From positions 1 through 45,172 of the forward strand of contig CAJTVD010000028.1 of assembly GCA_910579495.1 (NCBI GenBank): a stretch of DNA of 45,172 nt, given 5' to 3'. The position numbers were made by a program, and so were the translations under genes. The notes under the pieces are model-generated. The model did no database searches. It saw only the letters and a program-made list of their open reading frames with translations, and was not told the origin of the DNA. Position 1 is the first letter of the stretch. The number at the start of each line of letters is the position of its first letter. Below, piece after piece: positions 32,301 to 41,343 of the stretch. Origin of the DNA: an uncultured Lachnospiraceae bacterium (GTDB lineage: Bacteria > Bacillota > Clostridia > Lachnospirales > Lachnospiraceae).

Positions 32301-32355
32301 GTTAAGCCAGGCAAACCAACAGCCAAATTCTGTACTGCAGCTTCTACAGGAATAA
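29314..32355 (+). CDS. Giant flagellin with a ~750-residue central insert
   Basis: 1013 residues against about 280-500 for common flagellins. Residues 1-137 are the N-terminal D0/D1 (LSSGYRINRAADDAAGLAMSEKMR, then the ELAVKGANGTLS helix-loop). The TLR5-contact residues Arg90 and Glu114 stand at the same numbers as in Salmonella FliC. Residues about 898-1013 are the C-terminal D1/D0 (AAESRIRDADMATEMVSYS, ending SMLSQANQQPNSVLQLLQE). The middle, about 140-897, is unrecognised, rich in Asp, Asn, Ser and Thr, with one CKTC pair and many predicted strands; no HExxH protease motif is seen. The site is G7 plus AGCAAGG. Secreted by the flagellar export system and likely glycosylated. Confidence 0.93.
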   Translation: MLSLKTNLPAGNAGRQVKTNTQKGAKGAERLSSGYRINRAADDAAGLAMSEKMRWMIRGLNQGAENTMDGISWCQVGDGAMDEINDMVHRMTELAVKGANGTLSESDRQKIDAEIRELKKQINTIGQNTSFNEKPVFDNSYVSMDVDAMGYDMQIFNAAYDSASGEAAFGGIIYKGERITWDSIDPDMVSIDPATGEQIFKGGMYSCTAPDGTSFTFTCENGAKVPDISFRKNISANTYGLVIDDEVFPWEDLLDENGNPCTPDNIHGGSWGTNYHGATFSLYIPEDVTSYDGLIDSIIETHAKQAHFVWGTDYIGNGTEQAVDAQMVKSITISQAMANEIAQNGYSFQVRADKDGIWLENNSAQIPNSKKTWADLGITSWDSGSDISSSKNYSYSFAVNGNPYFSFDFTLSDITSVDSVIDGIDGMLVNKENIKTNYKLEVEKDANASSNLLSISASANSNLVTFDREYGFGRDFDSPDNNKTHVATGTPVSPSGNNVDLTFTGPNNSGPLTLNGSSSAAENRMDTLLDPYLDYVESRKIAHLLAGGKGDPFQSKDLQDVVGKDNITSAGYFKDILTIDPAMKNTDGDSGFAPGQVGSKYPTAYIDFKDVKDIADLEGTGFDSTCKTCSNHYSIVFENNVDNAQTVNGLRYSKTQDGNNYTLKIDIASLKANNIDGSNLADALVQITSKCFDFHYTQYASENGSKLYIYDNRQDTQGAPSATFYTKPFSNLSQGTFNISTTNSANDRVNLNYTYDFSDASDIVSVSMNLDNANGSYYKTQDANGNDIYILVQNWPANDPTNPAPTEKYQLAVTYKDSTGATVNKADAKKEYAQNAIQDMLSATNLSLDAQDYTTMGITGDEKSNVAIRAEFNSYIKDLTTDNGIDIKHSGISGDKTTIPRFPMNTVVLGLYAAGSQTIAQAEKTLGYTKKALEYVSTKRSLYGAYQNRLEHTYNNNLNSSENTSAAESRIRDADMATEMVSYSNNNIIRQTAMSMLSQANQQPNSVLQLLQE

Positions 32356-32381
32356 CTGCATTTTCTTTCCCCTGTACATAA

Positions 32382-32419
32382 AGATCCGGCAAGCGCATCT
32401 TCGTGCGCCTGCCGGATCT
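32382..32419 (+). terminator. Flagellin terminator
   Basis: AGATCCGGCA-A-GCGCA-TCTTCG-TGCGC-C-TGCCGGATCT, 15 base pairs with one internal mismatch and a UUCG-type loop. The T tract after it is weak (CTTGTT). It may also serve the leftward glycosyltransferase operon. Confidence 0.8.
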
Positions 32420-32426
32420 CTTGTTA

Positions 32427-32478
32427 CAATAAGCCGGCCCGCGGGGCGCGACGGCGTTTGTTAACATAAGGGCAGTTT
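32427..32478 (-). repeat. Dispersed GC-rich repeat R2
   Basis: Inverted copy of the element at 14571-14657, 18 kb away. Read leftward it begins AAACTGCCCTTATGTTAA and continues into the GC-rich core, ending CTTATTG, 36 bases with one mismatch to R1. It lies between the convergent ends of the flagellin gene and the glycosyltransferase operon, four bases after the latter's stop. Confidence 0.78.
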
Positions 32479-32481
32479 CTG

Positions 32482-34155
32482 TCACCAGGCCTCGTACAAA
32501 GTCCAAAGCCCCTTTTCCGCTGCCACCCGGCAGTTCTCCCATTGCCCATTTTCTGCCAGAAGCTCCCTCAGGCTTTCCTCCTGGCCCTCATAGTCCGCCA
32601 CATACACCAGAAGCCTTTTGCTCTCCCGTATTCTCCCGTCCGCAATAGGCTCCCTGTTGCCCAGGCTGGCAAGGAATACCCTGTCATATACCATCAGCTC
32701 ATCAGAAAGCCACCAGATATGGTCCGGGGAAGCTTCATTATAAAACACTGCTACCGTGTCCTCCCGGTGTTCCTGCACAAACGCCATCCGGTCCTTTTCT
32801 TCCTCATAAAGAAAAAATACCCTGCCTGCCCTGACGGCAAGCCCGTCTGCCAGCAACAGCCCTAATGCCGCAGCCAATAGCAACTCCCCTCTCCCATACC
32901 TTTGCCTGGCACCAGGGCCGCTGCCCCCTTTACCTTCCGGCCCCTGGTTTTTCTTCTTTACAGCCCAAAGGAGCGTTTCCGCCAGCAGACACCAGGCCCC
33001 ATACAGAACCAGAAACAGGAACAGCCCGTAGACAGGAAGCTGATACCGGTTGGAGGTCTCTCCCAGCAGCAGGGCGGTTTTGGATACGGTAAAAAAATAC
33101 CCGCCGCAGGCAAAAGCCATAAGTACCACCGCCCCGTTAACGCCCCCGGCTCCCCCTTTTCTCTTTCTCACATACCCTGCCGTCACCCCAAGCAGGCAGA
33201 TGCCAAGGAGCCACCAGGTTAAGGTACCGTTCATCATATAATCGTCAAAGAGCCCGTAAAAAAAACGCAGCCGGTCCCAGGTATTGGAAACATCCCCAAA
33301 CTCCGCCACAGCCTCCGTCCCCCGGTACCCCCGGAAGATATGGGAAAGGCTTGCAGGGTAATACAGTACAGCCCCCAGAAACCCACCGCCGCAAAACAGC
33401 CCGTACAGGGCCAGCCCCTTCCATTCTTTCCGCCTTAACAGTGCCAGGCAGAACCCGGCTCCCAGGAAAAAATGAAAAATGATATAATAGTACTGGGTGA
33501 GAAATCCCAGAAAAACCGTAACCCCAAGGGGCAGGAGGAAATGCCGGATGCCAAAATCTTCCTTTTCCATTGCCCGAAGATGCAGGGAAAGGCACAGCAG
33601 CACAAACAGCGTCAGCCACTGGTACATTCTGATAAACATCACCCCGGAGATCACCGCGCTGCCAAAGCCCCACCCCAGGCAGGTAAGGAATGCCAGCAGC
33701 TTTCCCCTTTTGACCGCCTCCTGGCCCTGCCACGCTGCAGCGGTATAAGCTACATAGCCAAGGAGCCAATAGCAGCCCACATAGGCAAGCAGGTTCACCC
33801 CAATCCCCAGCCATTTACTGAAAAGGCCTGGAAACAGGGAACAGGCAGTATGGAAAATATAATAATATAGGGGCGGATGTACATCCCAGGACTGCATCTG
33901 TTTTACCACATGGTAGCGGAACTCTTCTCCCGGCAGCACCACAAAATCATTGAAAAGCTGTTCCCGCTCCATCCACTGCCTGTCGTTTACGAAAAGCCCG
34001 GCAGTTTTGTTAGTGGAATAATAGGTGTACAACTCGTCCTCGTGGAAGCCCGCCTTTTTACTGCCGAAATATAACAGTACCGCCAACTGGCAGAGCAGTA
34101 AGGCTGCCATTGCGCATATAAAACCCCTGTTTGACTTCCTGAAAATTGTCTTCAT
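32482..34155 (-). CDS. Polytopic glycosyltransferase (ArnT/PMT-like, GT-C fold)
   Basis: 557 residues with about 10-12 membrane helices. The first outer loop has FHEDELYTYYSTN, the acidic pair of GT-C enzymes that use polyprenyl-phosphate sugars, followed by SWDVHPPLYYYIFH, a typical second motif of the GT39/GT83 group. A soluble C-terminal domain follows (about 440-557). It would transfer a sugar from a lipid carrier on the outer face of the membrane to a glycan or protein. Last gene of the five-gene operon; its ATG overlaps the previous stop (ATGA, 34152-34155). Acceptor unknown. Confidence 0.85.
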   Translation of the reverse strand: MKTIFRKSNRGFICAMAALLLCQLAVLLYFGSKKAGFHEDELYTYYSTNKTAGLFVNDRQWMEREQLFNDFVVLPGEEFRYHVVKQMQSWDVHPPLYYYIFHTACSLFPGLFSKWLGIGVNLLAYVGCYWLLGYVAYTAAAWQGQEAVKRGKLLAFLTCLGWGFGSAVISGVMFIRMYQWLTLFVLLCLSLHLRAMEKEDFGIRHFLLPLGVTVFLGFLTQYYYIIFHFFLGAGFCLALLRRKEWKGLALYGLFCGGGFLGAVLYYPASLSHIFRGYRGTEAVAEFGDVSNTWDRLRFFYGLFDDYMMNGTLTWWLLGICLLGVTAGYVRKRKGGAGGVNGAVVLMAFACGGYFFTVSKTALLLGETSNRYQLPVYGLFLFLVLYGAWCLLAETLLWAVKKKNQGPEGKGGSGPGARQRYGRGELLLAAALGLLLADGLAVRAGRVFFLYEEEKDRMAFVQEHREDTVAVFYNEASPDHIWWLSDELMVYDRVFLASLGNREPIADGRIRESKRLLVYVADYEGQEESLRELLAENGQWENCRVAAEKGLWTLYEAW

Positions 34156-35156
34156 CTCCCTTTCCCTTTAATTTTTCTGTGTACCCTCCGGGCCAGCTTC
34201 GGCGCTGTGCCCAGAAGCAGCAGATAAGCCTTATTTTTCCTGGTAAGGTAAGGAGAGCCCAGCGCCTGCCTCCTATGGCTTCTTAAGTAGGCCTTTACCT
34301 GGCAGTAAAATTCATTGTCTTCATTCATCTGGGAGATGGGGATGTGGAGCATATAGTCCAGCCGCTGGAACAGGCCAAAGCGCACCGCCTCCGGCAAAAG
34401 CGCCGGGTACTCCTTCTCCACAATGGCATACACCCTGTCAGCGTTTCTGACAATGTCCGTAAACACCTGGGGGAACTGCTCCTGGTCCCGGGTCCTGGTG
34501 TTGCTGCCATAGCGGTAGAATACATGGTATTCCTGCTGGGGCAGGACCGCCACCAGGGGGATCCGGGGCAGTAGTTTCACCAACAGGTAAAAGTCCTCAT
34601 TAAGCTCTCCCTCCGGGAACCGTTCCTCCTTCAGCAGGGAAGCGTGCACCAGCTTGGTGCAGAAAGAGCAGTCCCCCCGGTGCAGGAGCAGCTCCCGCAT
34701 AAAACGCCCGCAGTCCCAGAGCTGGGCTTCCTCCGGCGGCTGGCACACATCCGGCATCCGGTTTCCCTGCTCGTCAATCTCATCCCTGGAAATCTGGGCC
34801 ATGAGAAGGTTCTCTGAAAGGGCTGCCTCCAGAAGCCGCTGGTACATGGCAGGCTCTATATAATCGTCGCTGTCAATGAATCCGATGTATTCTCCCCTGG
34901 CCTTGGAAATCCCCAGATTCCTGGCAGAGGAAGAACCCCCGTTCTCCTTGTGGAACACCCGGATCCTCCGGTCCCCCATTGCCAGCTTTTCCGCAAGGGC
35001 GCCGCTGCGGTCTGTGGAGCCGTCGTCCACCAGAATAATCTCCAGGTTCCGGTAGGTCTGCCTGCGTATGGAATCTACACACCTGGCAAGGTAACCAAAA
35101 ACATTGTAAACAGGCACAATAATGCTGATTAATACTGGTTTTTTCCTATCCTCCAT
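34152..35156 (-). CDS. Family 2 glycosyltransferase
   Basis: 334 residues, GT-A fold. ISIIVPVYNVFGYLARCVDSI is the N-terminal strand and helix, ILVDDGSTDRSG the nucleotide-binding Asp pair, SSARNLGISKARGEYIGFIDSDDYI the DxD metal site. The C-terminal part is the longer helical tail of CpsI/WcaA-like enzymes. It should add a hexose to a growing surface glycan on the cytoplasmic side. AGGAGGGG precedes the start. It overlaps the following membrane glycosyltransferase gene by four bases and follows a GT4 gene with 38 bases between. Confidence 0.92.
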   Translation of the reverse strand: MEDRKKPVLISIIVPVYNVFGYLARCVDSIRRQTYRNLEIILVDDGSTDRSGALAEKLAMGDRRIRVFHKENGGSSSARNLGISKARGEYIGFIDSDDYIEPAMYQRLLEAALSENLLMAQISRDEIDEQGNRMPDVCQPPEEAQLWDCGRFMRELLLHRGDCSFCTKLVHASLLKEERFPEGELNEDFYLLVKLLPRIPLVAVLPQQEYHVFYRYGSNTRTRDQEQFPQVFTDIVRNADRVYAIVEKEYPALLPEAVRFGLFQRLDYMLHIPISQMNEDNEFYCQVKAYLRSHRRQALGSPYLTRKNKAYLLLLGTAPKLARRVHRKIKGKGR

Positions 35157-35194
35157 TTTTATCCCCTCCTATTTGCGCTGCTTCCCTTCCCAGG

Positions 35195-36382
35195 CTACAG
35201 GGAATGTTCCAGCATCCTCCCATACATTTTCCCCGGGGCAATGGGTTCCGCCAGGCTGCAAGGGCCCTCCGCCGCCGGGGCAAACTCCCCTGCCAGCATC
35301 CCCTGCGCCATTCCAAGCAGCGCCTTTGCCGCCCTTTGGGCATTCCAGCATCCGGTGATGGTCCGGTAAGCCTGCTGCCCCATCCGGTCCCGCTCCTGGG
35401 GATTGGCCATCAGAAACCTTACCATTTCCTCCATCTTTTCATAACTGCCCTGGGGATAAGCCATGCCGTTTTCCCCATGCCGGACAAGATAAGGGACCGC
35501 CCCTGCCTGCCCATTGGCCACCACCCCGCAGGCGCTGTTCATGGCTTCATTCACCACCGCCCCCCAGCCCTCTAAATGGTTGCTGGTGAAAACAAAAATA
35601 TGGCAGCGCTCCATAAGCTCCCGCACCTGCCCTGGGGTCTGGTAGCCGTAAAAGACCACCTCATCCGCCACCTGATAAGACTGTGCCAGGGCTTTCAGCT
35701 CCTGCTCCATCACCCCGCTGCCTGCCATATGGATCCGGAACCTGCCCTGCCAGTTACTTTTCAGGCTCTTTGCCAGGCGCAGCATATACTCCGGATGCTT
35801 TAAAGGGATAAACCGCCCGGCCCAGGCAATGTCCACCCCATCTTCTTTCTTTTTCATCTCCTTTAGCTGCCCTGGGGTATACTGCCGCATTTCCGGGAAA
35901 TACCCCCACTTAAGCATTTTTCCCGGATAAGCGCGGATCAGGTGAAAATCAGAGGGGACATAAGCCCCGGCACAGAGAAGGTAGGCCGGGGAGTTCCTGT
36001 ATCTGGTATGTTCCAGGTATTTGTGGTACAGCCCCCGGGGGGAAACCGCCCGCCACTGCCCCTCCCGGTATAGCCGCTCACTCACCCGCAGGGTCAGTTT
36101 TCCCTCATTTAACCGCCCCTGCACCAAATCTTCCCTGCCGCTCCAGCCAGCCAGAAGCACATCGCTCTCCCTTACCAGGCGCCGGCACTTCTCTTCCTCC
36201 TGGTACAGGCAGTGTACATAAGCAAGCCCCTCCCCCTGGCTGCTCCAGCCCATTTCCAGCCGCTCCTTTTCCATGGGCTGGGTCTGGATAAAATGGTATT
36301 CCTCACCCAGCAGCCGGGAGCAGGCATCGGAAAAAGGAATCTGATGGTGGTTAATATAATTGGATATAAAAGTAACTGTCAT
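35195..36382 (-). CDS. Family 4 (group 1) glycosyltransferase
   Basis: 395 residues, GT-B fold. The C-terminal Rossmann half is clear: DIAWAGRFIPLKHPEYMLRLAKSL, MAGSGVMEQELKALA, DEVVFYGYQTPGQVRELM, and the donor-binding SNHLEGWGAVVNEAMNSACGVVANGQAGAVPYLV with the E-x7-E motif. The N-terminal half is divergent. It is soluble or membrane-associated. Start codon and the previous stop overlap by four bases (36379-36382). Sugar specificity unknown. Confidence 0.9.
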   Translation of the reverse strand: MTVTFISNYINHHQIPFSDACSRLLGEEYHFIQTQPMEKERLEMGWSSQGEGLAYVHCLYQEEEKCRRLVRESDVLLAGWSGREDLVQGRLNEGKLTLRVSERLYREGQWRAVSPRGLYHKYLEHTRYRNSPAYLLCAGAYVPSDFHLIRAYPGKMLKWGYFPEMRQYTPGQLKEMKKKEDGVDIAWAGRFIPLKHPEYMLRLAKSLKSNWQGRFRIHMAGSGVMEQELKALAQSYQVADEVVFYGYQTPGQVRELMERCHIFVFTSNHLEGWGAVVNEAMNSACGVVANGQAGAVPYLVRHGENGMAYPQGSYEKMEEMVRFLMANPQERDRMGQQAYRTITGCWNAQRAAKALLGMAQGMLAGEFAPAAEGPCSLAEPIAPGKMYGRMLEHSL

Positions 36383-37674
36383 TTTTCCTCCAGAATATGG
36401 GCATAGATTTCCATCAGCCGGGCATAATTTTTCTCCCCGTCGTGGGTGGCCCTTGCCCGGCGCCTTGCATTTGCCGAAATCCGCTGGGCAAGGCAGCAGC
36501 CGTCCGGGCCCTTACGCTCATCCCACAGGGCTTCCACCGCTTTCGCCAGCAGCCTTTCATCCCCTACCGGGAACAAAAGCCCGTCCACCTTATCCTCTAT
36601 CAGGTCGGGAATCCCCCCTGTCCGCGAGGCGGCCACGGGAACCCCCAACAGTTGGGCTTCCCCTACAGTGTTGGGGGAATTTTCCAGCACAGAAGGGCAC
36701 AGATAAACACTGCTTTTTAAATACTGCCTTTTCATCTCCTCCCCTTCCAGCTTTCCCAGCATAATGACTTTTCCCCCAAGCCCATTTTCGGCTATCAGCT
36801 TAAGGAGATATTTTCCATAAGCGGGCAGTTTCATTTTTTCTTTCAGGGAGCGGTTGCCAATAACGCTGTTGCCCGCCACATAAAGCTTCATGTCCGGATA
36901 CCTGGGCAGAAGAATCCCCATAGCTTTCAGGGCGAAATGCATTCCTTTTAAAGGGTAATCCCCCTGGCCCAGGAAAATGCTGTGCTTTTCACAATCCTCC
37001 ATGCGCCACTGGCCTGTATAAAACTCCCGGCGCAGGGTTTCGTCCATATGATAATACTTGCTGCCGGGATGGAGCCTGCGGGCTCCCTCCCTGTCAAAAC
37101 GGGTCCTGCCTGTAATATTGCCGCTGCCGCATATTACCTCCCTCTCCCGCCTGCCCCTTATGGCAAACTTCTCCTGCTGCTGCCGGATGGAATCCTTCCG
37201 GAGCAGGTCCCGGAAAGTGGCGGACTTTTGTACCTTCTCCGGCAGCCCCGCCATGTAAACCTTGGCAATCTCGCCGCACAGCCCCTGGATACCCACAAGG
37301 GTCCTGGCAGGATTTTGATAAGCCCTTACCGCCGCCAGCGCATGGGGAAACTCCGTGCCGAAAATATGGATCATCTGGGGCCTGAAATCCTGGAAAATCT
37401 GCCGGAACCCTTCCTCCATCCCCTGGGCGTATTTTTCCGGCGCGGTTAAGTCTTCCCGGAAGGCATAACAGCAGATGCCCTGCACCGTAAACTTTCTTAC
37501 TGGGAGCTCCTTCTCCCCAAGGGGAAAGCAGATCCCCAGGGTAACCTCCCCCTGTTTTCCCACCATCTTTTCAAAAATACCGGAAAGCCATCCCTCCCGG
37601 CTGCTGTAGGGCAGCCCCAGTTCCTGGCCGATGGCTGGCAGCATAATATTACAAATCCATAATACCCTGTTCAT
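36379..37674 (-). CDS. Family 4 (group 1) glycosyltransferase
   Basis: 431 residues, GT-B fold. The C-terminal half carries SIFLGQGDYPLKGMHFALKAMGIL (acceptor-side loop), LYVAGNSVIG, KVIMLGKLEGEEMKRQYLKSSVYLCPSVLENSPNTVGEAQLLGVPVAASRTGGIPDL with the E-x7-E-like donor site, and VDGLLFPVGD. The N-terminal half starts MNRVLWICNIMLPAIGQELG, typical of the WcaI/Bme-like set. It overlaps both neighbours by four bases (ATGA), so it is tightly coupled in the operon. Sugar specificity unknown. Confidence 0.9.
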   Translation of the reverse strand: MNRVLWICNIMLPAIGQELGLPYSSREGWLSGIFEKMVGKQGEVTLGICFPLGEKELPVRKFTVQGICCYAFREDLTAPEKYAQGMEEGFRQIFQDFRPQMIHIFGTEFPHALAAVRAYQNPARTLVGIQGLCGEIAKVYMAGLPEKVQKSATFRDLLRKDSIRQQQEKFAIRGRREREVICGSGNITGRTRFDREGARRLHPGSKYYHMDETLRREFYTGQWRMEDCEKHSIFLGQGDYPLKGMHFALKAMGILLPRYPDMKLYVAGNSVIGNRSLKEKMKLPAYGKYLLKLIAENGLGGKVIMLGKLEGEEMKRQYLKSSVYLCPSVLENSPNTVGEAQLLGVPVAASRTGGIPDLIEDKVDGLLFPVGDERLLAKAVEALWDERKGPDGCCLAQRISANARRRARATHDGEKNYARLMEIYAHILEEK

Positions 37675-38516
37675 TTCCTTCTCCTGTAAAGCATCTCTTT
37701 TACCCGGTTGTAAACCCCAGCCGTCTTCCCGTTCTCCGCCAGCTTTGTCCGGAGCCCTGAAAGGGTCAGCGCCATGGCCAGCCGGAACCGGAACAGCTCC
37801 CCCCGGGACATATATTTCCCGGTAATCTCCTTATGTTCCCTGGCGGAAAGCTCCCGGTTCTCCCTGCTTTCGGAAAACCCCCCGCCCTCATAATCCGCAA
37901 TCAACACAGAGCTGTAGGCAAACTTTACGCCGCCCTTATAAGGGCTGGCAAAAAAGCACCAGAGAAACTGCTCATAATCCGCCCGCACCTGATAGCCCCT
38001 ATGGAAAGGATGGGCAAGCAAAAGCTCCCTTGCATAAAAACATGCCTGATGGCAGGGTACATTCCGGTAACAGCCAAAGGCATCCATGCGCGGGTTGGAG
38101 CAAACCCTCTGCCCGGTGAGCCGCTCATAAATATCCCCATAATAGATCCCCGGGCGCTGCTCCTGTTCCCTGCGGATAAAAGCCGCCATCTCTTCCAGGA
38201 CCTGGCCGGAGGAAAAACAGTCCCCGCAGTTTAAAAAATAAACGTACCTGCCTTCCGCCGCCGCCGCTGCCTGGTTCATTGCGTCATAAATACCGCAGTC
38301 CTCCTGGGTGATCACTTCTAAAGAACGCAGTCCCCCCTCCTTCTTCCATCTCTCTGAAAAAGTCCCGGCAGTTTCCGGTGCACCGTCCCTGGAGCCCCCG
38401 TCTTTAACGATTACCTGGAAGTCCCGGAAAGTCTGCCTCTCTATGCTTTCCAGGGTGCTTTTCAGCCTTTCCCCGGGATTTAAACAAACTACGATGACCG
38501 AAAAAAAAGGTTCCAT
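37671..38516 (-). CDS. Family 2 glycosyltransferase
   Basis: 281 residues, GT-A fold: FFSVIVVCLNPGERLKSTLESI at the N-terminus, VIVKDGGSRDG with the Asp pair, CGIYDAMNQAAAAAEGRYVYFLNCGDCF where the usual DxD is NCGD as in the WcaE-like branch. Its ribosome site GGGAGGAG lies about 14 bases before the ATG, farther than usual, so the start is less certain. First of the five glycosyltransferase genes, 52 bases after the AAA ATPase gene; the whole set reads leftward. Confidence 0.88.
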   Translation of the reverse strand: MEPFFSVIVVCLNPGERLKSTLESIERQTFRDFQVIVKDGGSRDGAPETAGTFSERWKKEGGLRSLEVITQEDCGIYDAMNQAAAAAEGRYVYFLNCGDCFSSGQVLEEMAAFIRREQEQRPGIYYGDIYERLTGQRVCSNPRMDAFGCYRNVPCHQACFYARELLLAHPFHRGYQVRADYEQFLWCFFASPYKGGVKFAYSSVLIADYEGGGFSESRENRELSAREHKEITGKYMSRGELFRFRLAMALTLSGLRTKLAENGKTAGVYNRVKEMLYRRRK

Positions 38517-38568
38517 GGCTTGATGATAACTCCTCCCTCACTTAATCTTAAGGCTCCCGGCCAGGAGG

Positions 38569-40278
38569 TTACGCCAAATCCTGCCCTCTCCCAAACCGTA
38601 CCTCACAGTCCTTCCGGTAAAAGGATATCCCATAGCAGTCAATTTTCCGGTATCCTTCTGCACGCAGCTCTTGCGTGTATTTTTTATCATAAATCTGCTG
38701 TAACGCTTTTTCCGCATCCTTCTCCAGGGCGTCTATATTACCGGAAACCTTTACCTCCAGAATAAAGGACCGGCCCCGCAGGGAGGGGCTTTTCACCACA
38801 AGGTCCGAGCGCCCGGCGCCGGCCTCCCTGTTGGATTTCACCAGATACTTCTCACTCTGGCTTAAAACCCCCGTAAGGAAACCATGATAAAAATTTTCCG
38901 CACTGTCATAGAAGCTGATGGTCCGGAAAAGCTGGCCGCTTAAAATATCCCGCACCCGCTCCTCATCCCCCTCTTCCATTGCCCTGTACAAGCCATGGAA
39001 ATCCTCCTTCCCTATCCAGTCCCTCATCCAATAAAGGATGGTATTCTGGTAAATAGTCTTTACCTCTATATTGGGGATCCTGGTGCGCAGATAAACGGAA
39101 GATTCCTTAAAATATTCGCCATCTTTCGTCAGGTACCCAGTGAAATAAAGGAAGTTCCAAAGGTTTTCCCCATTGCTGTACATATCGGCGTAGGTAATCT
39201 CCTCATGCACCTGGATATCCACCGTCCCCCCCTGGAGGAGCTTTTCCACCTGTTCTTTGGTTTCCCCATCTGCCCTGGCAATTAAGTCCCTGATAATATC
39301 GTTGGAACTGGTATTGCTCCAGTAGGGCCGGGGGAAGGCATTGATATCCGAATATAAATCATACAGGAATTTGATAACGCTCCAGGGATTGTAAACCCTT
39401 GTATTCCCGAATTGGTATCCATTATACCACTCCTTCATTGTAGGGAAACGGCTCTCTACCTGGTAGTCAGACATCATCCGGCTTACCTCCGGTTCCGTGA
39501 ACCCGAAATGCCCACTGTATTTTTTGTCCAGCACCGAGATGATATTCAGATGGTTTAACCCGGTAAAAATACTTTCCCTGGAAATGCGGAGGCATCCGGT
39601 AATCACGGCAAACTGCAGATAGTCATTGGTTTTCAGGCCCGACTCAAATAATGCCCGGATAAAGCCCACCACTTTTCCATAAAACCCCCGGAAATAGGCA
39701 TTTTCCAGCGGAACATCGTACTCATCCACCAGGACCACCGTTTTCTTTCCCGTAATCTTATACAGGCACCGGGAAAATAATTGCAGGGAATTCCTCACCG
39801 TCTTTTCTTCCCCTTTCCCCTCCGCAATGGCAATATACTGACCATATTCTTTTAAAGAAAGCTGTTCCTTTCCCCTTTCCACAACGCTCCTGTGCCTGTC
39901 AAATTCCATCCCCAGGGCATTTTCTATCATATAGTAAGCCGTGGGGAAATCCTCCTGTTTGGCTGACTTTAATGTAAGGTTTACCACAGGGTACATGCCC
40001 ATATGGCAGGTGTAGCCTTCCCCTGCCTCCATAATCTTCGTGCCCCTGAACAGCTCCCTGTTCTGTGCATTCTTTTCCCCATTGCCGGTATCCTCAAAAA
40101 AATAACGGAGCATACTCAGATTCAGTGTTTTGCCAAAACGCCTTGGGCGGGTAAATAAGTTCACTTCACCTTTTAAATCCAGCAGTTCTTTTATAAACAT
40201 TGTTTTGTCTGTATAATAGTAGCCGCCTCTTATTATTTTTTCAAAATTATCAACGCCTACCGGCAGTGGCCTCTTCAT
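38569..40278 (-). CDS. AAA-like ATPase with C-terminal PD-(D/E)XK nuclease domain
   Basis: 569 residues of the AAA-ATPase_like/DUF1703 family, common in gut Firmicutes and Bacteroidetes in many copies. The N-terminus [16 protein letters not shown]...[10 protein letters not shown] is the family start, [14 protein letters not shown] the modified P loop, and [13 protein letters not shown]alker B. The C-terminal domain has RSDLVVKSP...FILEVKVSG, the Asp and Glu-Val-Lys of a PD-(D/E)XK nuclease. GGAGG precedes the start. The role is not established; mobile or defence functions have been suggested for relatives. It may share a transcript with the glycosyltransferases. Confidence 0.9.
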
Positions 40279-40356
40279 CCCCCCACCTCCCTGGTGCCTT
40301 TTCCTCCATTATAATCCATCTGCCCCTCTTTCGCAATCCGCCAAACAATCCACATT

Positions 40357-41157
40357 CTATCCCTTACCTATCTTTGACGGCGTAATCCCATATTGCTTTT
40401 TAAAGGCCCGGATAAAGGAGGCGGCGTCCGAATACCCCACGGATGAGGCGGCCCCGCCCACACTGTTCCCGTTTTGTATCATCACATAGGCAGCCTCAAG
40501 CCTTGCCGCCGTCTTCTTCTCCCGAAAGGCCATGCCATAGTACCTGGCAAGCACCCGCTGGGTCTGCCTGGTGCTCATTCCCAGCCTGAGGGCAAGCCCC
40601 TTAAGGGTAAGGGAATCATATTCATACAGGAAAGCTTCCTCTATGATCACAAGCTTCCTATCCTCCGGCGTATCCTGCTCCGCCACTGCCTCCCCCTGGC
40701 TGTAGATCCCCGCCAGCTCCGTGACGATCAGTTCCGCAATATGCACCTGCTTCTCCCTGGCAAGAAAATCCTTCTTCTCCCCCAAAGCTTCCAGGGCGCC
40801 AAAAAGCGCCTTCAGCGTCCCATTCCCCTGGCCGATCCAAAAATCAGCCCCCAGCAGGCTGGCCGATATCTGATCCTTCCCTTTGCAGACCAGTTGGATA
40901 TACAGGCATACCTCTGCCATGGGATTGTTTGGGTCAATGGTCTGCCGGTGCCATACATTCGGCCCGGTTACATACAGGGTATCGCTTTTGATCCCATAGC
41001 TCTGCCCGCCAGTCCATAAAATACCGCTCCCATCATAGCAATAATGGATTTCATAGCTGTCGGCAGAGTGGCTATGGCCGTTAATATCCCTGAGAAATTT
41101 CCCGGCGCTGATATTGACCAGCTTAAATTTTGACCTTCCCACATGCAATTCCTTCAT
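40357..41157 (-). CDS. AraC family transcriptional regulator
   Basis: 266 residues. The N-terminal cupin-like sensing domain (about 1-140) includes HSHSADSYEIHYCYDGSGILW. The C-terminal double HTH (about 165-262) has LTLKGLALRLGMSTRQTQRVLARYYGMAF and SVGGAASSVGYSDAASFIRAFKKQYGITPSK. The start at 41157 is chosen for GGGGGAGAGCC in front; the frame to 41253 overlaps the divergent control region. It is divergent from the alpha-L-fucosidase gene and most likely activates it in response to a fucose-containing sugar through the repeat at 41344-41370. Confidence 0.9.
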   Translation of the reverse strand: MKELHVGRSKFKLVNISAGKFLRDINGHSHSADSYEIHYCYDGSGILWTGGQSYGIKSDTLYVTGPNVWHRQTIDPNNPMAEVCLYIQLVCKGKDQISASLLGADFWIGQGNGTLKALFGALEALGEKKDFLAREKQVHIAELIVTELAGIYSQGEAVAEQDTPEDRKLVIIEEAFLYEYDSLTLKGLALRLGMSTRQTQRVLARYYGMAFREKKTAARLEAAYVMIQNGNSVGGAASSVGYSDAASFIRAFKKQYGITPSKIGKG

Positions 41158-41343
41158 GGCTCTCCCCCATATGCTACCGCTTTTACGCCAAATCCGGCTG
41201 GCAGAATTCCTCCTGGAACCAAGATAATATTTCCAGGCCTGTATGTCAAGCACAGAAACCCATTTACATAGGCGGCTTCAGGCCAATGGGAAAATTATTT
41301 CCAGGCACTGCCAGGATATACATTTCACGCCAAAAACAACATT

